Below, piece by piece: positions 45,625 to 54,942 of a stretch of 64,000 bases of DNA. The position numbers and the translations under genes were made by a program. The notes below the pieces were generated by a model. It was not told the DNA's origin, did no database searches, and saw only the letters and a list, made by a program, of their open reading frames with translations. Positions within the stretch are counted from its first letter, which is position 1; every line of letters begins with the position of its first letter. Source of the DNA: Idiomarina loihiensis (GTDB taxonomy: Bacteria; Pseudomonadota; Gammaproteobacteria; Enterobacterales; Alteromonadaceae); the NCBI RefSeq assembly GCF_024584785.1, contig NZ_CP074112.1, positions 124,001 to 188,000 of the forward strand, given 5' to 3'.

Positions 45625-46614
45625 ATGACCGGATATTCAGAACAACTCAAATTACAACAGCAAATTGCTAAGCTATATGCCTCTATCACAACTGCATTGG
45701 CGCAAAGCTTAAGTTTAACTGAAGTGCAGGCGCCGCTGATGGTTGCTAGTGGCTCTGGCTTGCAAGATAACCTCAGTGGGATTGAGCAGCCGGTGCGGGT
45801 CTTTGTGAAAGCGCAACAGCAAGATTACGAGGTAGTGCACTCCCTAGCCAAATGGAAGCGTAGTGTGTTAGCGCTACTCGAGTGCCCGGTTGGTACCGGC
45901 ATCCTAGCTGATATGAAGGCCTTAAGGCCGGACGAAGAGGCGCTGACAGCGCGGCATTCAGTGTTGGTCGAACAATGGGATTGGGAGCAGGTGATCCTGC
46001 CACAGCAGCGTTGTGTTGCTTATTTACAGCAGTGTGTGCAACACATCTATCAGGTGTTACGCAAGGCGCATCAGGCGTTTGCACCCAGCCCGATAAGTCT
46101 GCCCGAACAGGTCACGTTCATTCATGCAGAGCAGCTCCGCCAAGCCTATCCGCAGTTAGCACCGAAGGCCCGCGAGCGAGCTATCACGCAGCAACATCAG
46201 GTGGTGTTTATTATGGGAATAGGCACCACTTTAGGTGATGGTAGTCAGCATGATAAGCGCGCTCCAGATTACGATGACTGGAGTACGGTCGCCAAAGATA
46301 GCCAAGGCTTGGCTGGGCTTAACGGTGATTTATTGGTGTGGCATCCACAGCTAGATGATGCGTTAGAATTATCATCGATGGGAATACGGGTGGATGCTAG
46401 CGCGTTGCAGCAGCAGTTAAGCCTGCACAGTTGTGAAGAGTATGCGCAGCAGGCTTGGCATCAACAACTGTTGCAAGGTGCTTTACCCTTGTCCATTGGC
46501 GGCGGTATCGGACGTTCTCGCGTAGCCATGTGGATTTTACAGCAGCATCATATCAGTGCGGTGCAGGCTCCAGCTATTGAACTGCTGCCGTTATGCGGTA
46601 CCCAGGCTGCATGA
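45625..46614 (+). CDS. asnA: Aspartate-ammonia ligase (asparagine synthetase A)
   Basis: Makes asparagine from aspartate, ammonia and ATP. The class-II synthetase-like core shows EVQAPLMVASGSGLQDNLSG, VVHSLAKWKR, MKALRPDE, RAPDYDDWST, GLNGDLLVWHP, LSSMGIRVD and GGGIGRSR. From ATG 45625 the protein is 330 residues, exactly the E. coli length, with AGGA about 10 bp upstream. The in-frame ATG at 45571 would add 18 unmatched residues and is rejected. Confidence 0.94.
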   Translation: MTGYSEQLKLQQQIAKLYASITTALAQSLSLTEVQAPLMVASGSGLQDNLSGIEQPVRVFVKAQQQDYEVVHSLAKWKRSVLALLECPVGTGILADMKALRPDEEALTARHSVLVEQWDWEQVILPQQRCVAYLQQCVQHIYQVLRKAHQAFAPSPISLPEQVTFIHAEQLRQAYPQLAPKARERAITQQHQVVFIMGIGTTLGDGSQHDKRAPDYDDWSTVAKDSQGLAGLNGDLLVWHPQLDDALELSSMGIRVDASALQQQLSLHSCEEYAQQAWHQQLLQGALPLSIGGGIGRSRVAMWILQQHHISAVQAPAIELLPLCGTQAA

Positions 46615-46621
46615 CAGAAAA

Positions 46622-46675
46622 GTGTCAGTTATATGACAGCGCTGTAACATAACTGTCATAGAAGCCGTCTATACT
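46622..46675 (+). promoter_or_regulatory. PhoB-box promoter of pstCAB-phoU
   Basis: CTGTAAC-ATAA-CTGTCAT (46642-46659) is followed by exactly 10 bp and TATACT (46670-46675). Two upstream half-sites, GTGTCAG (46622) and ATGACAG (46633), are 11 bp apart. The pst permease genes therefore have a PhoB promoter separate from that of pstS. Confidence 0.8.
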
Positions 46676-46721
46676 ATGTCGTAGATAAAAATGGTAGTTA
46701 ACCTAAATCAACGAGGCAGCA

Positions 46722-48965
46722 ATGGCGGCATCACCACGCGGACAGTTGGGAGCCAGTAATGTGCGTTTATTTAAAGACCGAGCAGCACGCTGGGGGGTAA
46801 CCTTTGGTGGCGGCTTGGTGTTAATCGCACTTCTCCTAATTTTCTTTTATCTCTTGTATGTAGTCGAGCCCATTTTCCGTGGGGTTGATATAGAACAACA
46901 GCAGTCTTTTGCAATTCCTGGCCAAGGCGAAACCGTGGCAATGGGCATGGAAGAACAATCTGAAATAGGCTATCGCTTTGATAACCTGGGCGGCTTGAGC
47001 TTCTTTGCGTTAAAGCAAAAACCAGGTACTGATTGGCAGCCAGGGCAAGTGTTGTTGCAGCAGCAGGTGGCGGAGCAGCCCACCGCCTTTGCGGCAACAC
47101 AGCCACAGAATAAGCGTTACGTCTACGCTGTTGCCGATGGCAAGGCTCGCGTCATCGAGCCGAAATTTCGTACCCAATTCAATAATGGCCGTCGCTTAAC
47201 CACTCCGGTCGTTGATTTTGCCAATGACGGTGAGTTGTATCAGGTAGATCCGCAAGGGCGGCAGCTACAGCAAATTGCCTATGAGTACGACGGCGATTCA
47301 TCGCTGTTTGCAGCGGTCACCTCAGATAATGTAGTGGTCGTTAATTACTTACAAGCCACCAAGAGCTTCTTGACGGGGGCAGTAGAGTTAAAAGCAAAAG
47401 TGAGTGAATTACCAACCACAGGTAACGTAGATAACCTGGTGGTAACGCCCGATTTGCGCCAAGTATTTGTGCGCCAAGGCAACCGTTTTGCGGTTTATGA
47501 TGTGTCGCGCACTGGTAGCGTGAGTGAGCGTCAAGTGCTCAATGTTGATAAACGGCGTTACGGTGCTATCACCAGCATGCAGTTACTAGCTGGTGCTAGT
47601 TCTGTGTTATTTGGCCATGACCAGGGGTTAATTACCCAGTGGTTTGAAGTGGCTGGAGAAAATGGACGTCAGTATCAATACATTCGCGAATTTAAGGCCG
47701 GCAATAGTGCTATTACCGGTTTGGTTGCTGAGTATTATCGTCGTACTTTTTATGCGCTCAATAGCGAGGGACAAGTTGGCGTCTTCCATACCACCTCGCA
47801 AGCGGACCTTTATTTAGCAAAACCAGAACAGTTGCATGCTGAACAGCTGGTGATAGATCCTCGAGCAAACACCTTGCTGATGCAAAGTGGCAACCAACTG
47901 CACAGCTTTAAACTCGATAACGAGCACCCTGAGGTGAGTTGGAGCGGAGTCTGGCAAGAGGTGTGGTACGAAGGTTACCCAGAGCCGCAGTATGTGTGGC
48001 AATCCACCTCAGGCTCAGATGACTTTGAGCCTAAGTTTAGCTTGGTTCCTATTTCTTTCGGTACCATCAAAGCCGCTGCCTATGCGATGTTATTTGCCGT
48101 ACCTATTGGTTTAGCAGCCGCCGTCTACACCGCCTATTTTATGTCGCCTGGGGTGCGCAAAGTAGTGAAGCCCACGGTTGAAATCATGGAAGCGTTACCC
48201 ACGGTTATCTTGGGCTTCTTAGCAGGGTTATGGCTAGCGCCGCTCATTGAGACTTATTTGCCGGGTATTGTGGCGACCCTGATTTTAATTCCTACATCGA
48301 TTATTTTAATGGCGTTAATCAGCTCCAACTTACCTAAAGCATGGCGCAGCAAGTTTACCGATGGCAGTGCTGCCTTAGTGCTGATTCCGGTGGTGCTCTT
48401 AGCTGGTTGGTTATCATTTGAATTATCGCCATGGATAGAGTCCACCTTGTTTGGTGGTAACGTGCGCCAATACATCACCAACGAGTTAGGCATCACGTTT
48501 GATCAGCGCAACTCGCTTGTTGTGGGTATCGCCATGGGCTTTGCTGTGATTCCAACGATTTTCTCGATTGCCGAAGATGCGGTGTTCAGTGTTCCTAAGC
48601 ACCTGTCTAATGGTTCGTTAGCCCTAGGTGCAACCACCTGGCAAACCCTCACCAAAGTCGTGTTGTTAACTGCCAGCCCAGGTATTTTCTCGGCGGTCAT
48701 GATGGGCTTAGGACGCGCAGTAGGTGAAACCATGATTGTGTTAATGGCAACCGGTAACACGCCCATCATGGATTGGAACATCTTTGAAGGAATGCGCACC
48801 TTGTCGGCCAACATTGCGGTAGAAATGCCAGAGTCTGAAGTAGGTAGTTCGCACTATCGCATCTTATTCTTGGCGGCATTTGTGTTATTCATTTTCACCT
48901 TCGCGTTTAACACGGTGGCAGAGCTCGTGCGCCAGCGGTTACGCGATAAATACAGTTCAATGTAA
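46722..48965 (+). CDS. pstC: Phosphate ABC transporter permease PstC, long form
   Basis: Inner-membrane permease subunit of the Pst phosphate importer. Helix 1 is at about 24-48. It is followed by an extracytoplasmic region of about 390 residues (to about 437) and then a permease core of about 310 residues. That core contains the EAA-type loop (SVPKHLSNGSLALGATTWQT). E. coli PstC has about 319 residues, so the 747-residue protein carries a large periplasmic insert. That insert has many short beta-like stretches (VVDFANDGELYQVDP, NVVVVNYL, FAVYDVSRTG), suggesting a propeller-like fold. Long PstC forms occur in marine gammaproteobacteria; the insert's role is unknown. Confidence 0.92.
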   Translation: MAASPRGQLGASNVRLFKDRAARWGVTFGGGLVLIALLLIFFYLLYVVEPIFRGVDIEQQQSFAIPGQGETVAMGMEEQSEIGYRFDNLGGLSFFALKQKPGTDWQPGQVLLQQQVAEQPTAFAATQPQNKRYVYAVADGKARVIEPKFRTQFNNGRRLTTPVVDFANDGELYQVDPQGRQLQQIAYEYDGDSSLFAAVTSDNVVVVNYLQATKSFLTGAVELKAKVSELPTTGNVDNLVVTPDLRQVFVRQGNRFAVYDVSRTGSVSERQVLNVDKRRYGAITSMQLLAGASSVLFGHDQGLITQWFEVAGENGRQYQYIREFKAGNSAITGLVAEYYRRTFYALNSEGQVGVFHTTSQADLYLAKPEQLHAEQLVIDPRANTLLMQSGNQLHSFKLDNEHPEVSWSGVWQEVWYEGYPEPQYVWQSTSGSDDFEPKFSLVPISFGTIKAAAYAMLFAVPIGLAAAVYTAYFMSPGVRKVVKPTVEIMEALPTVILGFLAGLWLAPLIETYLPGIVATLILIPTSIILMALISSNLPKAWRSKFTDGSAALVLIPVVLLAGWLSFELSPWIESTLFGGNVRQYITNELGITFDQRNSLVVGIAMGFAVIPTIFSIAEDAVFSVPKHLSNGSLALGATTWQTLTKVVLLTASPGIFSAVMMGLGRAVGETMIVLMATGNTPIMDWNIFEGMRTLSANIAVEMPESEVGSSHYRILFLAAFVLFIFTFAFNTVAELVRQRLRDKYSSM

Positions 48966-48979
48966 GTATGAGGATTTCC

Positions 48980-50635
48980 ATGAATACTTGGTTTAAATCA
49001 GGAAAACCCTACATTTGGCTCACCGCTGGTGCAGTAAGTGTGAGCTTAATTGCGGTCTTAGGTTTGCTTGCATTGATTGCGTGGCGTGGGCTTAGCTTCT
49101 TTTGGCCAGCGGCCATTCATGAAGTAGAAGTGCAAGCCAATGACGGCTCGAAGCGGGTCATCATTGGTGAAATCTACGACCGTGAAGAGGTGAGTCTGGA
49201 GCGTTTGCAAGAATCAGGCGTGGCGCTAGATGGCTATCAGGAAGATACGTTAGAGCGATTGCTGTTTAAAGTAGGTAATCGTGAGTTTGTCTCCCTTGAT
49301 TTTATGTGGGTGATGGAACCTCAAATTATTCGTAACGAGACGCCTAGCGATTTAGCCGTGATTGAGCGTTCAAAAGATGGCAACTTCTATGGTTATGTGG
49401 TTGATGTTATTGAAAATGGCCAATCAGTAGCCACAGCTGAATCCATTCGTACGGTATTGTTCGAGCGAATTGAACGAGCGGTTGCGTTAAATGAGCAAGC
49501 TGCTGATTTACAGCAAGGCGAGATTGGTGCCATCAACTATGAGTTGAACCGATTACGCTTAGAACGTCGAGCGTTAGAACTCGAAGGCCAGTTAACCGCA
49601 GCTGAAGAACAGCGCATAGCAGCAGCCGAAGAAGCCCAGCGAGCGGCGTATCAGGAACTGGAGCAGCAACTCTTTGCTTATCGTGATCAAGCAAGCCGCG
49701 ATAGCGTAGTGATGCGCGACATGCGCGGTGAAGAAGTGACCATCCCTATGTATCGGGTGCTGGATGCGACTTTCCCCAACGATATGGGATGGTTTGCAAA
49801 AGTAGCGCACTTCTTTACTCAGATCGGTAAATTTATTACTGAAGATCCACGTGAAGCCAATACCGAAGGCGGCGTCTTTCCAGCTATTTTTGGTACCGTA
49901 TTTATGGTGCTATTAATGTCGGTGATTGTGACCCCGTTTGGCGTTATCGCAGCGGTTTATTTGCACGAGTACGCGGGCAAAAATGCTATTACGCGTTTGA
50001 TTCGTATCGCCGTGATCAACTTGGCGGGTGTGCCTTCGATTGTGTATGGCGTATTCGGCTTAGGCTTCTTTGTATACATGGTGGGTGGTTCACTAGACCA
50101 AATCTTTTATCCAGAGGCCTTGCCTAGCCCCACTTTTGGTACTCCAGGGGTGATGTGGTCTGCTATTACCTTGGCTATTTTGACGCTACCTGTGGTCATC
50201 GTTTCTACCGAAGAAGGTTTATCACGTATTCCTAGTACCTTGCGTGAGGGTAGTTTGGCCCTTGGAGCCACCAAGGCAGAGACCTTGTGGCGCATCATTT
50301 TACCGATGGCATCGCCAGCGATCATGACCGGCTTAATTTTGGCGGTAGCGCGAGCGGCCGGTGAAGTCGCGCCATTGATGTTAGTAGGGGTAGTAAAATC
50401 AGCGCCAATGTTGCCCGTTGATGGAAACTTCCCGTATTTTCATTTAGACAGAAAATTTATGCACTTAGGCTTCCACATTTATGATGTTGGCTTCCAAAGT
50501 CCAAACGTAGAAGCGGCGCGACCGCTGGTTTATGCAACCTCATTTTTATTGGTGACTGTGATTGTCGGTCTCAATTTGACCGCTATCAGTGTGCGTAACC
50601 ACTTACGTGAAAAATATCGTTCGCTTGAGCACTAA
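48980..50635 (+). CDS. pstA: Phosphate ABC transporter permease PstA, long form
   Basis: Second permease subunit of Pst. From ATG 48980 it has 551 residues against about 296 in E. coli. Helix 1 (about 15-40) is followed by a periplasmic insert of about 255 residues. The insert contains a glutamate- and glutamine-rich coiled coil (NRLRLERRALELEGQL, AAAEEAQRAAYQELEQQL). The permease core follows, with the EAA loop (RIPSTLREGSLALGATKAET). The start is chosen because GAGG lies 6 bp upstream; the ATG at 48968 overlaps that site. Confidence 0.91.
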   Translation: MNTWFKSGKPYIWLTAGAVSVSLIAVLGLLALIAWRGLSFFWPAAIHEVEVQANDGSKRVIIGEIYDREEVSLERLQESGVALDGYQEDTLERLLFKVGNREFVSLDFMWVMEPQIIRNETPSDLAVIERSKDGNFYGYVVDVIENGQSVATAESIRTVLFERIERAVALNEQAADLQQGEIGAINYELNRLRLERRALELEGQLTAAEEQRIAAAEEAQRAAYQELEQQLFAYRDQASRDSVVMRDMRGEEVTIPMYRVLDATFPNDMGWFAKVAHFFTQIGKFITEDPREANTEGGVFPAIFGTVFMVLLMSVIVTPFGVIAAVYLHEYAGKNAITRLIRIAVINLAGVPSIVYGVFGLGFFVYMVGGSLDQIFYPEALPSPTFGTPGVMWSAITLAILTLPVVIVSTEEGLSRIPSTLREGSLALGATKAETLWRIILPMASPAIMTGLILAVARAAGEVAPLMLVGVVKSAPMLPVDGNFPYFHLDRKFMHLGFHIYDVGFQSPNVEAARPLVYATSFLLVTVIVGLNLTAISVRNHLREKYRSLEH

Positions 50636-50679
50636 TTAGTGTTTGTAGCCATAAAATTTAAGCGCAGAAGGTTGATATT

Positions 50680-51498
50680 ATGATTTCGGTAACTCCGACC
50701 AATACCCAAGCAGGCTCGTTAGATTTAGCTAATTTGAGTGCTGCAGATACTGCTTTAGAAATTCAGAATTTAAATTTGCACTACGGCGAAGCTCAGGCTT
50801 TGTATGATATTTCAATGAAGATCCCGAAAAACCGTGTGACTGCTTTTATCGGGCCGTCAGGTTGCGGTAAGTCAACGCTGTTGCGTTGTATCAATCGGAT
50901 GAACGATCTCGTTGAAATTTGTAAAGTGAGTGGTGAAATTCGCCTCCACGAGCAAAACATCTACGCTAAAAATGTCGATGTTGCAGCTTTGCGCCGCCAA
51001 GTTGGCATGGTGTTCCAGCGCCCGAATCCGTTTCCTAAATCTATTTATGAAAACGTGGTTTACGGGATGCGCCTACAAGGGGTGAACGATCGTCGCCGTT
51101 TAGATGAAGTGGTAGAGCGTTCGCTAAAAGGAGCGGCGCTCTGGGATGAAGTGAAGGATCGTTTGAACGAATCAGCGTTCGGCTTATCAGGCGGTCAGCA
51201 ACAACGTTTAGTGATTGCTCGCGCGATTGCCATAGAGCCAGAAGTGTTGTTGTTGGACGAGCCAACCTCAGCCCTAGATCCTATTTCTACGCTCACGATT
51301 GAAGAGCTTATTACCGAGCTTAAAGAGCAGTTTACGGTGGTGATTGTTACTCACAATATGCAACAAGCGGCACGGGTGTCTGATCAAACTGCCTTTATGT
51401 ACATGGGTAAGTTAATTGAATATGCTGATACCAACACCTTGTTCACGACCCCACAGAAAAAACAAACGGAAGATTACATCACTGGACGTTACGGTTAA
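50680..51498 (+). CDS. pstB: Phosphate ABC transporter ATP-binding protein PstB
   Basis: Cytoplasmic ATPase of the Pst importer. Walker A is GPSGCGKST at 58-66, the signature is LSGGQQQR, Walker B is [12 protein letters not shown], and the switch histidine follows in VIVTHNMQQ. The 272 residues include an N-terminal extension of about 15 residues. It lies between pstA and phoU on the same strand. Confidence 0.97.
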   Translation: MISVTPTNTQAGSLDLANLSAADTALEIQNLNLHYGEAQALYDISMKIPKNRVTAFIGPSGCGKSTLLRCINRMNDLVEICKVSGEIRLHEQNIYAKNVDVAALRRQVGMVFQRPNPFPKSIYENVVYGMRLQGVNDRRRLDEVVERSLKGAALWDEVKDRLNESAFGLSGGQQQRLVIARAIAIEPEVLLLDEPTSALDPISTLTIEELITELKEQFTVVIVTHNMQQAARVSDQTAFMYMGKLIEYADTNTLFTTPQKKQTEDYITGRYG

Positions 51499-51511
51499 TT
51501 AGGAGCAGCCC

Positions 51512-52228
51512 ATGGATAAAGTAAATATGAGCCGGCATATTTCCGGCAAATTTAATGAAGAATTAGAAGCTGTTCGTAACCAAGTATTGAGTATGGGTGG
51601 GCTGGTTGAGCAGCAACTGCGCGACTCATTGATTGCCATAGAAAAATCAGATCATGATATGGCGCAGCAAATTTTGCAGCGCGACTATAAAATCAACGCA
51701 CTCGAAGTGCAGATTGATGAAGCCTGCGTACAAATTATTGCAAAACGCCAGCCAGCAGCGAGTGATTTAAGATTAATCATCGCAATTTTTAAAACCATTT
51801 CAGATCTTGAGCGAATTGGTGACGAAGCAGAGCGCATTGCGCGTGTGGCACTAGAAAGCTTTAACAATGACCAGCAGCAATTTTTGGTGAGTTTGGAAAA
51901 TCTTGGCCAGCAAGTATTGTCCATGTTGCATGGGGTGCTTGATGCCTTTGCGCGGATGGATCTAGACTCGGCCTACGAGGTTCACCAAATGGATGCCCAA
52001 GCCGACCGTCAATACGAGGCTCTTACGCGGCAGTTGATGACCTATATGATGGAAGATCCGCGCGGTATTCCTAAGGTCATGAATGTCCTTTGGTCAGCCC
52101 GTTCACTCGAGCGTATCGGTGATCGCTGTCAGAATATTGCGGAGTACATTATTTTCTTCGTGAAAGGAAAAGACGTGCGCCATGTGTCACCCGAGTCGAT
52201 GGAACAAACGGTTAAAGGAACACGTTAA
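51512..52228 (+). CDS. phoU: Phosphate transport regulator PhoU
   Basis: Helical protein that links Pst to PhoR and keeps the regulon off when phosphate is plentiful. It has two three-helix PhoU repeats in 238 residues. The metal-binding E/D-xxx-D patterns (DLERIGDEAERIA near 98-110 and SLERIGDRCQNIAEY near 200-214) are both present. It closes the pstC-pstA-pstB-phoU operon and is followed by a terminator. Confidence 0.95.
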   Translation: MDKVNMSRHISGKFNEELEAVRNQVLSMGGLVEQQLRDSLIAIEKSDHDMAQQILQRDYKINALEVQIDEACVQIIAKRQPAASDLRLIIAIFKTISDLERIGDEAERIARVALESFNNDQQQFLVSLENLGQQVLSMLHGVLDAFARMDLDSAYEVHQMDAQADRQYEALTRQLMTYMMEDPRGIPKVMNVLWSARSLERIGDRCQNIAEYIIFFVKGKDVRHVSPESMEQTVKGTR

Positions 52229-52246
52229 CTCGTTTCTTAAAGACAC

Positions 52247-52283
52247 AAAAAAGCCGGTGGCAGTGATGCGACCGGCTTTTTTA
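52247..52283 (+). terminator. Bidirectional terminator between phoU and serA
   Basis: AAAAAAGCCGGT (52247-52258) pairs with ACCGGCTTTTTT (52271-52282) around a 12-nt loop. A- and T-runs on both sides allow it to serve phoU and the convergent serA. Confidence 0.9.
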
Positions 52284-52297
52284 TTGAATAAAGCTTG

Positions 52298-53554
52298 TTA
52301 GTAAAGAACTCGTGCCTTAATGGTGCCATCAATACTGCGGATCGCAGCGAGGAGGTCGTCGGCGATACTGCTCTTCGGCGGCGTTTCTATGTCAATGACC
52401 ACGTAACCTACCTCACTGTCGGTTTGTAAGTATTGACCCGCCACGTTGATATTGTTGTCCGCCAAAATTTGGTTGATGCGGGTTAGCATACCTGGGCGGT
52501 TGTGGTGAATATGCAACAAGCGGCGCGCCTTGTCATGAGTTGGTAAAGCAACCTCAGGAAAATTAACCGCAGACAACGTGGAGCCATTATCTGAGTAGCG
52601 GACTAGCTTTCCGGCAACTTCAATACCGATATTCTCTTGTGCTTCTTGGGTTGAGCCACCAATGTGCGGGGTTAAAATACAATTGTCTAAGCCACGCAAG
52701 GGCGACTCAAACATTTCGTCATTGCCTTTGGGCTCCACCGGGAAAACGTCAATCGCAGCACCTGCGAGGTGACCGGATTTGAGTGCATCAGCCAAGGCGT
52801 TGATTTTCACAACCGTGCCTCTGGACGCATTAATTAACACCGCGCCAGGTTTCATCTGCGCTAATTGCTCAGGACCGATCATCCATTGTGTTTGCGGTGT
52901 TTCGGGTACGTGTAGGGTTACTACATCAGCTTGCGCTAACAGCTCGGATAAACTGGCTAGCTGCAGGGCATTACCTAAGGATAATTTGGTTTCGATATCG
53001 TAATAACGTACTTGCATGCCCAATTGCTCGGCCAGCACACTTAATTGGCTGCCAATATGACCGTAGCCTATGATACCAAGAACTTTACCGCGTGCTTCAA
53101 ACGAGCCTTTGGCGGCTTTATCCCAGCCACCACGATGGGCCGCTGCATTTTTCTCAGGAATACGGCGTAACAGCATGATCATTTCTGCTAGCACTAATTC
53201 GGCAACACTACGAGTATTAGAGAAGGGCGCGTTAAAGACCACCACCCCATGCTGGCGCGCAGCAGCTAAATCAACTTGATTGGTGCCAATACAAAAACAA
53301 CCGACAGCTACCAGTTTTTCTGCTGCTGCGAAGACTTTAGCGGTGAGCTGGGTGCGCGAACGAATCCCAATAAAATGGGCCTCTTGGCATGCTTCAATTA
53401 GTTCAGCTTCAGCCAGTGACGTTGGCAGCGCGCGAATATTGGTGTAACCATGTTGCTGTAACACTTTGATGGCGCTGTCGTGCACGCCTTCAAGCAATAA
53501 GATATTGATCCTATCTTTCGCCAATGACACCTGTGGACTCGCTAAATGAGACAT
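52298..53554 (-). CDS. serA: D-3-phosphoglycerate dehydrogenase
   Basis: First step of serine synthesis. The catalytic domain is split around the NAD domain (IIGYGHIGSQLSVLAEQLG). The active-site Arg is in NASRGTVV, the Glu in a DVFPVEP context and the His in LTPHIGGST. A C-terminal ACT domain (about 345-418, HHNRPGMLTRIN) binds serine for feedback inhibition. The 418 residues are of the E. coli type. It is 2 bp downstream of rpiA, the same neighbour as in E. coli. Confidence 0.96.
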   Translation of the reverse strand: MSHLASPQVSLAKDRINILLLEGVHDSAIKVLQQHGYTNIRALPTSLAEAELIEACQEAHFIGIRSRTQLTAKVFAAAEKLVAVGCFCIGTNQVDLAAARQHGVVVFNAPFSNTRSVAELVLAEMIMLLRRIPEKNAAAHRGGWDKAAKGSFEARGKVLGIIGYGHIGSQLSVLAEQLGMQVRYYDIETKLSLGNALQLASLSELLAQADVVTLHVPETPQTQWMIGPEQLAQMKPGAVLINASRGTVVKINALADALKSGHLAGAAIDVFPVEPKGNDEMFESPLRGLDNCILTPHIGGSTQEAQENIGIEVAGKLVRYSDNGSTLSAVNFPEVALPTHDKARRLLHIHHNRPGMLTRINQILADNNINVAGQYLQTDSEVGYVVIDIETPPKSSIADDLLAAIRSIDGTIKARVLY

Positions 53555-53556
53555 TG

Positions 53557-54219
53557 TTACTCCAGAATTTGTAAACCGTCGCTACCGGCGATAATGGCAA
53601 TGTTAGCGCCACGCTTAGCAAATAGGCCGTTGCTAACAACGCCTACGATATTATTCAATTGTAGCTCTAGTTGAACAGGGTCTAGGATATCAAAGTTGTG
53701 AATATCCAGAATGATGTTGCCGTTGTCAGTGACAAACCCTTGACGCCAGACGGGGTCACCACCTAGTTTCACGATTTCACGTGCGACATATGAGCGCGCC
53801 ATGGGAATCACTTCAACGGGTACCGGGAACTGGCCAAGTCGGCCTACTAACTTGGATTGGTCGGCAATACACACAAACTGTTGGGCAACTGCGGCAATGA
53901 TTTTTTCGCGGGTAAGAGCGCCACCGCCCCCTTTAACCATGCGTAAGTGCTGGTCAAGTTCGTCGGCACCATCAACATAAACGGGTAAATCTACACAGTT
54001 ATTGAGTTCAATCACCTCAATGCCGTGAGCTTTTAAGCGTGCTGTTGAGGCTTCAGAACTAGATACCGCAGCTTCAATATCTTGTTTGATGGTAGCGAGA
54101 GCATCAATAAAATAATTAACCGTAGAGCCGGTGCCAACACCAACCACAGTATTGGGTTGAATGTACTTAAGTGCGGCTTCGGCGGCTTGTTTTTTGAGGG
54201 CTTCTTGAGCGGTAGACAT
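53557..54219 (-). CDS. rpiA: Ribose-5-phosphate isomerase A
   Basis: Interconverts ribose 5-phosphate and ribulose 5-phosphate. Motifs are [16 protein letters not shown] near residue 28, [14 protein letters not shown] near 53, [25 protein letters not shown] near 84, and a C-terminal [12 protein letters not shown]. The 220-residue start at ATG 54219 is preferred, with GGAA about 8 bp upstream and the length of E. coli RpiA (219). An ATG at 54231 adds four residues and has no visible ribosome site. Confidence 0.95.
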   Translation of the reverse strand: MSTAQEALKKQAAEAALKYIQPNTVVGVGTGSTVNYFIDALATIKQDIEAAVSSSEASTARLKAHGIEVIELNNCVDLPVYVDGADELDQHLRMVKGGGGALTREKIIAAVAQQFVCIADQSKLVGRLGQFPVPVEVIPMARSYVAREIVKLGGDPVWRQGFVTDNGNIILDIHNFDILDPVQLELQLNNIVGVVSNGLFAKRGANIAIIAGSDGLQILE

Positions 54220-54264
54220 GGTAGATTCCATAGTGAGTTAGCTATGGCTTTTCAGTATACAGTT

Positions 54265-54852
54265 TTACCGCAAAAAGTCCCAAACTTTTGCTGCAGTGAT
54301 CACCTTATTTAAGGGGATATCCCAAGGGTTAACCGGCAGCTTCGGGGTTTGCTGGCAGGTCAGCGCTAGCCCAATCACTTGCAAGTGCGGATATGCTCCG
54401 CGATGCCAAGCCGCAAGGGTACGATCGTAAAAGCCACCGCCCATGCCTAAGCGATTGCCTTGGTGGTCAAATCCCACCAGTGGCACCAGCAAAATATCTA
54501 AGTGAGCAAGTGGGGTGATATCTGCTACCTGCAACGCGGGTTCGGGAATGTGGTATTTATTGGGAACCCATAAGGTCTTCGGATGCACTTGTAAAAACAA
54601 TAAGTGCCCGGTGTTGATTGGATGCAACACGGGAACCGAGAGTTGGTGTCCCATGCTTATCAAGCGTTGGTTCAGTTGAGGGGTCGGCAATTCCGCTTTG
54701 ATACTGATGTAACTACCGATACGCTTGGGTGTTTGCAGCTCTGGTAGCGCCAGTAAGTGCTCGCTTACTGCCGCAGCTTCTGCAGCTCGATCGGGAGCAG
54801 AGATAGTTGCACGTTTAGCCAGAAGTTGTTGACGCAATTGCTGTTGTTGCAC
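54265..54852 (-). CDS. ygfA: 5-formyltetrahydrofolate cyclo-ligase
   Basis: Converts 5-formyltetrahydrofolate to 5,10-methenyltetrahydrofolate using ATP. The 195 residues show LRQQLLAKRATISAPDRAAE at the start, a LFLQV/WVPNKYHIPEP segment mid-protein, and the signature LVPLVGFDHQGNRLGMGGGFYDRTL. In E. coli it is directly downstream of 6S RNA. Here an amidohydrolase gene on the opposite strand separates the two. Confidence 0.92.
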   Translation of the reverse strand: MQQQQLRQQLLAKRATISAPDRAAEAAAVSEHLLALPELQTPKRIGSYISIKAELPTPQLNQRLISMGHQLSVPVLHPINTGHLLFLQVHPKTLWVPNKYHIPEPALQVADITPLAHLDILLVPLVGFDHQGNRLGMGGGFYDRTLAAWHRGAYPHLQVIGLALTCQQTPKLPVNPWDIPLNKVITAAKVWDFLR

Positions 54853-54873
54853 GGCACTGATATCCTTGGCTTA

Positions 54874-54925
54874 ATAACTAGAGCTCAATAACTAGCCAAC
54901 CCATAACTAGCCAATCCATAACATA
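54874..54925. repeat. Phased ATAACTAG repeats
   Basis: ATAACTAG occurs at 54874, 54888 and 54903, and a partial copy (ATAACATA) at 54918, with spacings of 14, 15 and 15 bp. The last two full copies belong to near-identical 15-bp units (ATAACTAGCCAACCC and ATAACTAGCCAATCC). The array fills the ygfA/amidohydrolase divergent gap. Confidence 0.7.
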
Positions 54926-54942
54926 ATAAAAAGAGTTATATC

